Below, in pieces: positions 26,101 to 38,100 of a DNA stretch of 64,000 bases. Location: the NCBI GenBank assembly GCA_037576195.1, contig CM075102.1:40544745-40608744 (forward strand). The letters run 5' to 3'. How positions within the stretch are numbered: the first letter of the stretch is position 1; every line of letters begins with the position of its first letter. The stretch comes from Phytoseiulus persimilis. Its lineage: Eukaryota > Arthropoda > Arachnida > Mesostigmata > Phytoseiidae. Position numbers and translations under genes: made by a program. The notes below the pieces were generated by a model. That model worked only from the letters and a program-made list of their open reading frames with translations, did not search any database and was not told the origin of the DNA.

Positions 26101-29100
26101 GGAAGTCTCTCAGGCTGTTCCCGCCGACCTCGTGTGCAATATTGAGAGTACGCTCCGTTCGAACACGCGTTGGACAAGTAGCAGTTGGTTACATCGAGAA
26201 CGCAAATAACAATGAGAGACCTCCTTTCCGCTTATTCGTTCCTTCCGCCATTCGAAGCAGCTGAAAATAATCTGACGCGGCTTCTCCGAACTTGTCGGCC
26301 AGTGTTTGCGCCACCTCTCAATCAAAAAGAGACCCTCGCGCGGATCTGAGAAGTGCACCTCCGAAGCGTCCTCTCTTTACTTGAGGATCTTCAGGAATGA
26401 GAGGAACCTGGTTCGAAGCGGTTGCGTGAAACTACACGGAACCATGGCCGACGTTCGGGCGCGGCTCTGCGAGAAGGTCTGAACCTCCGTTCGGCAACTG
26501 ACGCGTTTGCTCCCGGCTTGCCATTCCTCGACTCGGCAGTCATCCAGCTTGACCATTGTGGTCGAAATGACTCGCGACTCCTTGATGTCAAATGTGTTCT
26601 GTTTCATAGCGGGGATGGAGTACCAAACGCAAGCTCTGTCGGAACCTCTGTCGGAAACTTGTATTCTGCGCAAGTCGAGAATTGTTCAGCTGTTGAGGAA
26701 AGTGAGAGCCTGCTGAAAGTAGGATGGTAACCCCCGGTGAGAAAAATCGACCGAGCAAGCGTGCTCACAGAAAAATCAAGGATTCAACACTCCCAAACTG
26801 GGAGATCTCTCAGCCAGTCGACCTATTGACCGTCCCACCAACCAACCGAGCTGTTCATCCAAGCGAACACCCCAACGGCGGAATTCCGGCGTTGTAGAAG
26901 TCAACTGGGAAGCTACAACTGGCGGCGTTTTTCTCGACCCCCCCCCCCCCCCCCCAAATGATTGGATGGAATCGCTCCGTAGCGCACTGCGTGAGAAAAA
27001 GTTTCCGACGCGAGGCTTGTAGCACTTTTTCATTTTTCTCTTTTTCCGTTGCCCCATCTCCTCGTCTGGCCTTGCGCAGCTCCTCCGTCGCTGCGTTCAA
27101 GGATCCTCGCCCTTGGAAGCGTTGGATAGGGGGTCGACTGACGTCAGCGATCGTCTAAGAGAAATTCGCTTATTTCCTTGGCCGCTCCTTTCCGACTGAG
27201 GGTTTCTGTTCGGGGCCATTCTTCAATGCCTCGCGAGCGCCTTCGGACTGGCCGTCCGCAAGTCCGCGTGCTTGCTTTTCGACTGATTCCGTTGTGCGCT
27301 CCGCAAACAATTGGCTCGATCTCTCCCCAGACTCGGAGGGAAGGGGAACCTATCTCTCCGAATGGCACTTTTGTTCCAGCAACGTCCTCGCATCCGCACG
27401 CGCTCACAACGCTTGTGTGGGGCTGGCTCCTTTGTCGACTCACAGACACTCGGAGGCTCCGCCGGCCGGACGGATGACCAGCGTCGAGGCCATCGACCGA
27501 CCGACGAACCTCCTAATTCGTCGGCTTTCCAATGCAACGAGGCCAACCAAGCCTCCGTCATCAAAATCATCATTATGGTAATCAAGGCCGACATCGCTGT
27601 CGAAGTCAGCACCAAAATCAAAGTTCATTGCGAGGTCGAAGCCGCCGTCGCTCAGACGAGATTGCCTCGGACCTCAACGTCGAGTGAGGCCGCAGTTTCC
27701 GTTCATGGCGCTGGGGTTTATCTTCATCCTCGTTACCCGAAAACTCCGCCGCCGCTGTGCAGTGCACGTGACGACGCAACGCAGCATGCGTTCCTAAGAG
27801 CTATTCGATTCTTCGCGTCGAAGTAGACGTAGCTCCCGTCTTCCTTTTGTTCCTCTCCGGCTTTTCCCGCGCATCGCTCAACCACGATGCACAAGTGCCG
27901 ACGACGGAAATCACAATAAAATCGCCGAAACAAGAGGAGCACACTAGAGGAGCGATTGGAAAACGGACGGACGGGAGAAAGGCTGGAAGCAAAGATGAAT
28001 TGAAACCCCTGATACATTATCTCGAATTGGACCGGCGTCTTTCGCACTGCGCGTCACCGAGACTCTTCTGGCCCCGAAACGCTTGTCGGAGCCAGACTCC
28101 ATCCAACTCCGCTCGATGTTTCGAGCGGGAACGCTTGAAATGGCCGAAGAAGTACGACCGACGTTGGAAGCCCCTCGACGATTGGAATATTCCTCTCGGA
28201 TGGTTGGAACATCTGTTCCCTCTCGGATTTCGATGACCCGAATTCCGCCGAGAGATGTGAACGCAAGTTGAGATGAGTCTGGCGTTTACAACGGGGCCAA
28301 CAGCCGTCCGATATTGGGCCAGATAATTCTCTTTGAAATTAAATTGCGTGTCCCCGTCCGTCACCTTGTATTGGAAAGGAGTCCAAAGGTCATCGCAGGA
28401 TAGCTGACTGCTAGACCCCATCGGGCGTAACATTTGACGTCTCCACGCGGAACCAGGGGTCGAGCTTATCGTGGAGTCTTTCGGAGCGGCCTCCTGAAGT
28501 CTTATCTTGACGACTCGACCTAATGTTGGTTAGCCGGTCTTCTCGTCGCCTTCGTTTATTTAGTATGCCCTGACCCCTCCCCCCCCCCCCCCTCTCCCTG
28601 CCCCGTAGTTTATTGAAGCGGTGAGCGGGCAGCGGCTCTCCGCAGAACCGTTTCCAAACCGGATGACTGGCGAACAGTCGCTGTGGAATTTCATCGAGCG
28701 AGCACGATGAGGGCGCCCATGGGTCGCTCGAATCTCCGCTCGCTCTCGTGACGCATGCCCTCGGTGTGTATCCCGTTTCATCGGATTGGACCTCTGTATA
28801 TTCCTCCTTTCCGCTTTTGGGTCGCACCACCTTGTGATCGACTTTCCCTGGTTGTCCTTTCCCCTCTCCTTTCGAAAGCCAGCACCGAAGCTTCCTCAAG
28901 TTTGGAGCAAGGGAAGACCATAAACCAGCGGATATCCGGTACTGTTTCCGGTTACAGCTTTTACGTCGCCTGCTCGAGTTGGCGGGCAGGCGGCAGCCAA
29001 AGAGCACTCTCTTCCCTCGTCTAGGGTGGACGGAAAAGAGCTCGCGGCAATCGCTCGCAGTGTTGGCTGGCTGGCCCGGCGGAAGCAACACGCGAGATGG

Positions 29101-32100
29101 GAAAGAAGTGCTCGCGCGCAGAAGCGGTAGTAATCGCCAATCAATTTATCAACAGGGATTAGTTCACCGCATCTCGAGATCTGTAGCTGCCGAGATTTTT
29201 GATATCGTCTGTTATCGGAGCTTTCGGTCTGGATCGCGTTGGATCGCCATTCTAAACTCAACGCACAGGGAACTCGACGGGATCTTTTCCGCTTCGCCGA
29301 CATTCCCCTTGCCGCAATCCTGACAATAGTGTTCGCTTGACCGTTTCACAGCAGTGGGCCCGCTTTTTTTCGAGCAGTGTCGAGAAACGGTGTTAGGCCA
29401 TCCGTGCTCGGATTATTAGGTCGCCCTCAAGACTTCCCTCCCCACAGCGCACGGCGCCGGCAGCCGCTCGACTAGCGGCGACAGGTCCACTCGAAAAAAC
29501 TCCCGACATGAAGGTTGCTTGATAAACTATTGTCACTGAGGAACCTCTTGGCGCAGCGGCCGAACGCGTCCAGCGGCCACAGGCGAGCCCACGACGTTGA
29601 AACGCACCATCTGTGATGCTGCGAGCTCCTTTCGTTGAGCTTTATGTGTTCGCCAGCGCTAGAGGGATCCCTGGAGTTGTGTGTCGCACCATCAGTGGCC
29701 AGGACTCGAGTATTCGGAGGAATTAGGAAAAGTAATAAAATCCGAGGCGGGTCTGAACGAGTGGAAAACCGCTCGGGAAGCTCCCGTGTGTATTTACCCT
29801 CGAATCGCTCGGATCGCTGCCGGGTCTAATTTGAAGCACGCGCAACGCCGTCGGAGTCGACCGGGGGTCCCGTGTCGGCGCCGTGGCCGATCACACTAGC
29901 GACCGAAGCTCGCCACCCGATCTCGGCACATAAATGAACTGTGATGGGAGCTCCGGATGCTATCGATTCGCAAGCGGAAATGTTCGACACGGTATTACTT
30001 CGGCCCGAAGAACGTTTTGCTTCGCGTTTTCCATCCATGCAAATTAGGCGGAAGATCCGGGCTCTCTGAAGTTCAGTTCCGGCACGTCCCTCGATCTTCG
30101 CCAGTCCGCTGATCATGGACCTCAAGATTCATCATTGCTGTGACGGCTCTCGGGTGTGTGTTCAAACCGTTAGCGCAAATCCCCGCTAACAGCGACCGAT
30201 CCAGCCGTAGCGTGCCGAGAAGATTCCAGCTTGTCCGTCATGCTGATACTCGATGCGGAACGTGGGAGGAATCGAGCGACTCCGCCGTTCCTCCGTCCAC
30301 GGGAAGAAAGACACTTCAGCTAACGCAAGCGAACATTTCCGAACGGAGTCAGATACGTAGGAGAGGATAACGTATACCCTCCCGCTGTTTTGTCACATCA
30401 CGAACGCTGGATCGCTGGAGTTGGTAGGTTGACGAGTGAGCGACCTAGCCAAGCAAGCAAACGGATAATTGTAATGCACTCTCGACAATGATGCCTAGCC
30501 TTGAATCGACGTCACTTAAGCGGAAGCCATTAACCGCCTATTGCATTTCCGCACTGGCGTTCGGTCTCTAGTCAGCTGCTCCGCCGGGCAAAGAGTTGGT
30601 CACTCGCTGATCGAGCTCCGGGTTGGGGATATTCTCGAGTTTTGTCTGTTCCCCGCGCAATCACCCCGAGGCGCCATTCGACAGGTCCCACCACGGTAGA
30701 ACCCCGCTTCGATAGATGCCGAGAACTGTCCATATGATCAAAATTCAAGTCGAGGCTGTCCCAGCTGGGACCAATAGTCAGGTATGCGACCCTTGAACAA
30801 TCGAGGCCTTCGGATCGAAACATCATGAATCAGAAACTGAACTCTGGTTTGAGAGAGATCGCGTTGTTGAATCCATACCGGATACAATATCGCGTCCACC
30901 GTTCGATGAAATTGACCTTCTCCCAAGGTTCTGCAGGGATTCCTCGCTGTATCCAGGTGAGCCCGATCGGAAGCCGGGAGATACTTTGTTAGCCAACATT
31001 TGTCGATCGGAGTCGTTATTCGGTTGAGTTTCCAATCTTCGTCCGCTCATAGCGCTATCTCTCTATTCCTTCTCGAAGAGCCATGCGTTCCCTCCGAGCG
31101 ACGGTTCCCTCGAACCGAACCCCAGTATGCCACTTCAAAATCCTCCCGATATCCTCGTATTTCCCTCCATTCCGTCCCAGAGCCCCCGGACAATCAGCAG
31201 CGGGAGCTGAATAGAAGCCAGGATCTCCCGACCGAGCAACCTCGTCTGGCTTCTACTGAGCGAGCTGCAGGTGGGTCGGCATTCAAACAGTGCGCGGGTT
31301 CATGAAAGGCCAGCCGTTGCTTCCAGGTCGGGTTTCTATTTCGGCCGTTGACGCAGAAGGACTTCCATGTTGTCAACTGGTATGCCGACGGAATTCAGAG
31401 AAGGATTCTCACTTTGAATCGGTCTCCTCCCCTCTGTGTACCGAGCGAGCGCATGGATCCACAAACAAACAGGATTCGATTGATACAAAGAAGCTACTCT
31501 CCTCGAGTGACCGTGCCGGCCGCAGAGTTTCACCGAAAACAAACCTTGTGCAACATTGAGCATTTCGAAAAGCGCTCCAAACATTGCCGCAAACATCTGC
31601 TCCGTCTGTTTGTCGACCGAGTGCGCCCGAAACCTCTGCGGGCGGAGTTGCTCGACCGTCTAGCTGCGTTTTCGCGTCGTCTGAACATTCCGGGAGTCGA
31701 GGGAGGAAGCACGCCGAGCTGGCGAAGTGCCAGCCCAGCTTGGAGCGGCCAACGGTCGGGCGTCTGTGGCTAGCAAGTAGCTATAGCAGGAGAAGATGAC
31801 ATTGCGCAGCGGAGGCGTTAAAGTCATTTGAGGGACACACACCAGGGCCGCTATGAGTGTAATTGAGGCGTATTTTGATAGAATCTGCCGCGGTACGGGT
31901 GGGCCGGCCCGTCGGACAAGCACTCGGTCACTCAACTCAGCCTCCAGGCGCTAACAGAGGCTTTGGCTCTCTAATTCCTCAGAGTGGCCGCTATTAAAAG
32001 TAAAGAGGACGACGAAGGCCACGAGGAGGATGAGGACGACGACAGCAACGACAACGCTGCAGAGAGGAACGATTGAAACGAAAACGGAGCACTGGGAGCG

Positions 32101-35100
32101 CAGGAGCCGCAGTCCTATAAAGAAGTCTCGAGGCCCAAACCTTCCAGGCCGATAAAAGGCCTGCTATCGGTAGTGCGCCAAACGATGCGATCCGCCATCC
32201 CGCAGCCAACGACGCCGCAGACGCAGAGCCCGGAAGAGAGAGAGGCAGTCATCCAGATGGGATTTCCTCTCTCGGCGCCTGACTCGTGAAGGTGAACTTG
32301 AGGAGATCGTGCGGTTGCGATCGGCTCTCTGCGCCCACTCTGTTTAATCCCACGCGATCGCTTGTGAGATTACGTCAGCTCCCGAGAGGCTTCAGGGAAG
32401 TTTGCGGAGAACTGAAGTCACTCACCGATTCAATTTCTTTCTCGAGCCGATAGATCTCCTCCTGGAGTAGATGCAGGGTTCCAGTCCGACCTCGATGACG
32501 TGCGAACGCCGCAGCGCAAGCACTGTGGATGCTATGAATCCAATTTTCGAGCTCCACCTGACACGGTGCCTGGGAACGCGGATAACGGAGTCAGTTGGCC
32601 TTCGCGACCTCGAGCGACACTTTTCCGACGGAGTCCCCGTCGTCGCGGAGCACCCGAATGAAGTTCAACGACTTCGAACGTCGTCCTCGGAATCTTGTTG
32701 TTTTGAACTCACTTGAAATAAGTACGCGTCCCCGAAGGCAGTTGACAGGCAGAATATGAAATCTCTCTTGGGATGTTCAGGGATGGGTTGCATGATTGCA
32801 CCATCCACGATGATGAGGTGCTTAGGCGTTGCATCAATTGCCCTGCCTTCGCGGTTATCACAGGGATAAAACAACAACGTTGTTCCTTTCAGGCAAACCC
32901 AATACCCACGCCAACCTCTCTTTCGGGCGAGTTCGACCTGGAACGAGAATTTTTTGTCCCACTCGGATTATTGCATTGCTCTTCGCTCACGCCTGGACTC
33001 GGTCGTCCGCCCGCTCGCTCGCTAATCGCGTTCCAACTCGGTGCGTGCCCTTCGTGCACCCTCACGTTCATATTTCGAGTCACTCATTAACCTCGGGCGG
33101 AAGTTAAGTTGCCCGTGGGCAGATGGGCGAGCGAGAGAGCGAGCGGGTACTCAATCGAGAAGGAAAAACTCACCTGGTGTCTTCGTCTTAACAGCCACTT
33201 TTTGACGCTAAGAAAGCCAGCCTTACGGACAGCACCTGTGCAGTTAAAGGACGCGGCCTTCGATCGATATGGACTTGCGCGCTGTGACTCATACTCATCC
33301 TCGTCGCTAATCGCCGTTGTCAGCGATAATCTCTCGTCGTCTGACATCTGCAATAGAAATGAGTGAGGGGGTTTAGTCCAGATTTCACTTCTCTTCGAGC
33401 GCTGCACATTTGAGATTCTAGTCTCGATTTCTCGCGTCTCGGCCCTGGATCTCTGCCATCGAAGGAAATCCAGGTCATCCAGGGAAGATCGCGGCAGGAC
33501 CTCGTGGAAGGGCCTGGTTGCAGCTGCTGTCGCAGAGGTTGCAGCATGTTTCGCTAGGTCTCCGCTTGTATCGAGTCGATTGCGGTCCGCTCTTGTCGCG
33601 CGGAGGCTGACGACGACAAAAACAGGACTAGCTCGAGCAAATTGCATTGTTGTGAGTCCGCCTATCTCGTGGCATGGACTGCCGCCCTCGGGCTCGTTCC
33701 CTACAGCGGCGGCTCAGTCGTAGGGGACGGAATCGCCTAGTTCGGTTCGATCTGGATTTATTACAAGACCTTGTTGACCCGGCATGCAGCAGGCAGCAGG
33801 TAAGCTGCTTATCGACAGCGAGCTGCATCCGGCGGGCGAACCGATCCGTGCAATCGACGTTCGGGGCAAAGCTATCCCGGATCCAGCGTCTCAGCGGTCA
33901 GTAAACTCTTATTTGCTACGAGTTCAGGTCATTTTCCTCTCGGTGCGTGACGCTTTGTTTGTTGCGGCTGTCTGCACGAACCAGACGAATGAACACGAGT
34001 GGCTCCCTTGGCGAACCACTATCGGGGCCTCGAGTGTGACACACGAGCTTATTCGTTCGAGGGTTGCGGGCAATACCTCTTCCCGTGCGTCGGCCATCGC
34101 CCTCCGGGCCGGAGCAGCTTTTCTTGTCTAGTTCTATTCGCCAACGACGACCGCACATGCGTGCGCGCGGCACGAACTTCCTCGTCGCGCGAGAGAACAT
34201 ACGCAAACTCTTACAACGCGCGTGATGGGACATAGGGGAGAGACAACCCATGCATTGAATTCGGTTTGGAGAGTGCTTCTGGCAGCGTGTTCTTGAGTTG
34301 CCGGCTGAGGCTTTTTTAATGGGGAAATGAAAAAACGAAGGATCCGTACGGCTCGCCTGCGCAGGTTCACTCTCTCCATCGACGCGGCAGAATGCTTCCA
34401 TGTGGAAAAACCTCGTTCCGAGGGAACTAACCCAGGGAGAAAAATGAAAAGTCTCTTTCGTTTCACACGGAATGCCCGGGAATCCGGCATCCGAGGGTCG
34501 GCGAGTCGGCTATGCGGCCGTAATAGCGAGGAAAGAGCGCTTTGATCAAGTTCTCCTCTCCAGGCGTTGTCTTCTGTGTAGGGGGTAGATCTTGGATTGC
34601 GGGCATTGAGCTGTCAGCGATCTCCCTCCCTGTTCCGCCGCGGCTCGTGCCGATCCGACGAGAAGTTTTCTGAGTTTCAGCACCAACACATCTCATGCTT
34701 GTTTGCAGCTCGACACGAGGCAACAGGGAGATTGCTTGTGATGGGATGCTCGATGATGCCTCGTGGGCGTGGCTCCGGTCGAGAATTAACTAATGGTGTT
34801 CTCATCTGAAGTCAATCCGGCTCTCGTGGAGCGCTCGCTCGATCCATCGATCAAGCCGGGTTCAACCTCAATCTCTGCCGAGACATAATGGAAGTCAACC
34901 AGTCCGGAGTCCGGACCCTGGGCGAAGAGTCGACGTAGCGCAATATTGTTGACGCAATCTCTCGATTGTCGTGCTATACTCAGTTGGAATTCTGCAGAGA
35001 TGGGAGGACAGCTCGCCGGTTCATCCGATTCGCGACACCGGAACCGCCGTCGTCCGTCAACAACAAGCGAACGATCTCGGCGGTTCTATTTTTCCGGGAG

Positions 35101-38100
35101 TCTGTCGAGGAGACGCGGACTGCCTTGTCGAACTCTGAGCGCTACCGCTCGGCATCGAATGTCTCGGATGAAACTATAATAGCATATCAGGACTCTCAAC
35201 ACCTGCGCGAGGCTTGTTTCAGCGACCAAGGATAAGCCTCACCACGAACACGCTAAAAATCACTCTCTTCTCTCAGTGGGAAGAAGGCTGTCGAACCTCC
35301 GAGACATCGAGCCTCTGAGCTCAGTGACTTGAGCGATTTGGAAAAGTTTTCCCTCTTCTGCAAGCTGCCAGGGAACCCTGAACGTCAGAGTAATATGTTG
35401 AGCTGTTTAATCGTGCCGTGTACCAGGAGCGCTCGCGTGTTTCCGAAAGACCTCCTGGATGCCATTTGTCCAACCTCGAAGAAAATCGAAGCAACCGAGA
35501 GTGGCTCGTGCATCGTGCTCGTCGGGAGGGTTCGCGCGCCGCAGGGGCTGTTTTTGCTCCGGGTTAAAAATACCGCGAGGGTTCGGCATGCGTAATTTCC
35601 GTTCTCGATCATCGGGTCAGGAGATCGGCAACCAGGGACGAGGACAGAGATTTGGCACGCAACAGATCAAAGAAGAAACAACGGCGACGATCACTTTCGA
35701 ATTACCCCGTCGCGTTCTCATCGAACTGACTGGGACGACGGATTCATACTGTCGGCCGCACACGATTGAGGCGGGCAAAGCTTTTCCGTTTGGGATCTGG
35801 GCTGTGACAGCGGAGGCTGTTGTTGTTGTGGCGATGGCGGCGACGGTGGCGGCGGTTCTCCTCCTTCAAGGTTGTCGAGGCTGCTGTGGGGAACGAGCAG
35901 ACGGACGAGCGGACGGTTGGGCCCGCCTCGAAAGAACGCTTGTTCGTGATGTCGTCCACTTCATCTACGTCCAACTATCTCAGTGGGCTGTAATGATTTT
36001 AGAAGACCGACAAGAGCAAGCGAGGGCAATGCCCAATTGGATCGAGCCAGTGAACGGGAGACACAGTGATTACCGTGCCCGAGCTGGCCCATCGCCGGGC
36101 CGAGCGACGAGCAGATTGCTTCGCAAAACGAAAGCTCGTCAGAAACAGCAGCGACCGTGTCGGTGACGAAGCAGAACGAGGAGTACTATATCAGTACAGC
36201 GTGAGACCACCGAATCGTGTCGCAGTCTGCTTCTGGAGCCCGGTACACTCGAACAAAATAGAAGAGCGAATAGACCAGACCGGGAGACGGATCACCGAGA
36301 CGCAGACCGAGCGAAGGGACGTCGCTGTATCGCTAGCGAGGAGGAAGAATCTAAACTCTCGGCTGAATCATCGACGTCCTCAATCGATTCACTCAGAATC
36401 ACTAACAGAGTATACAGGAATGAAGCTGTACCACAGCTCGACTCCGAACGGGGAAAGTCGAACGAGGTGGGAGAAAATGACGCATCGCCGACGAGGTGCT
36501 CCTCGAACGATGATAAACCTGCGACGGCTCGAGGGAACCCTCAGTCGCTAACTCTCAGAAACCAGCTGTTTGACGACCTTCGGCGAGCCCACGTATCGCG
36601 GAGGAAATTCTTTGACATACCCTGACAAGTCTTCACGGGGGAGCCTGACTGACATTTTCTCTCCCACGGGGAAGAAGACAGGGGCGACAGCACTCTTACG
36701 CGGGAGACGATTTGAGACAGTTTGCGAAAGTCTCGTATTCTGCGCGGGATGGGATGGCTGTTTTTTCGCAAATTCCTCTGCAATCCTCCCGCTTTTACAT
36801 GAACGAATCGAGCCGTCGAGTTCACTCACGCTCTGCGGGAACAAATATACAACACATATGTATGCGCATAAAGGAATACGAACGACTTCGGTGCAGGGAT
36901 AAATTCCCAAACGGCGCTTCTGGGACGTCCTCACAAGGGTGTACACGTTGAGTGCGATGTTGAGGGAACAGAATACGCAAATGAAGTATGAATTCGAAGG
37001 ACGCATTCTACGTGAAACCGCGCCCGCAGGTGCCCGAACACGCAGGTTTTCGTAGCTGCGCACAAATGAGCGAGCGAGCCGCAGAAACTACTCAATGACT
37101 CTCTCAATACCTTGATCCCCTCAAAGCACGGCCCAATGAAAGGGAAGATTTCGAGGGAGCTCTCCAACACTTCCGATTATTCTTGCAGCTTTTTTAGAGC
37201 CTACTTTCTCGCCACTCCCAGTGCGAGGAGCCTGAGCTACGAACTCCAGCTTCCGCAGCGGAGAAAAATGCTCATCATCAATAGCTGGATCCATGTCTGA
37301 GTATTCCGGGAAATCTCAAGGCAATATTAGAACGAGGGAAGCGGAGGAAAGTCTCGGCGCCCCGGAAGGAGTTCGAATGTCGATGAACAGAGCTAACGTC
37401 GAACGAACAACCTTCATCGGACCGATCAGCCCGTCGATCGAGCGAGTCGTGATTTCGTTTTTTCTTTCTCCCGCGTTTCGGCACTCGGAGTTCTCCTCAG
37501 GCGTATGCAAACGAAGGCCATTATCAGCCGAAGCAAATCACATTGACGGATCACCGGACGTAACGTTGAATGAGCGAACGGGAAGTGCTCTCACACGCAT
37601 CACCGTCATGTTCCTCATCCATTCAGTCATTCCAATCGGGCCTGATGACGTTCCACTGTCTGGAGGAACTATAAACACGGAGTTCCAAACACCCGTTGCT
37701 CATGAGGGACTCGCGTTCCACCTCAGAATACCTATCCCGCTGGTCGGTGCTCTACTCCTGGAGAGTGGCTGCCGGCGAAGCTCAGGACCGAACGAAATCG
37801 GGGAATGTCGCCGAGGAAAAGTATGTTCGAAAACTCACGTGAGCCATTCCAGGACCGGCTCAACTGCATGCGTACACCCAATGCAGCTGCACGAGTACGT
37901 TTCGAAAGAAAACTCGAAATCGAACGTCGCTAGCATGCCATTAGAGGGCCTCTCCGTTGACATCCGTGGCGCCCGTCCAGCTTTTGTTAATCAGCGAAAG
38001 TCCCACTGTGGGGCAAAACGTTACAAGGTCTCTCCGGAGACGGGCGGAACGTTCGGATCCTGGAGGCATGGAACAACGGACAATTCATCACGATTAAAGT

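Noticed and set aside
35459-36166. 235-codon frame with an Ala/Val membrane-like segment
   Set aside because: The hydrophobic part is a GTG/GCG simple repeat, and the opposite strand is also open.
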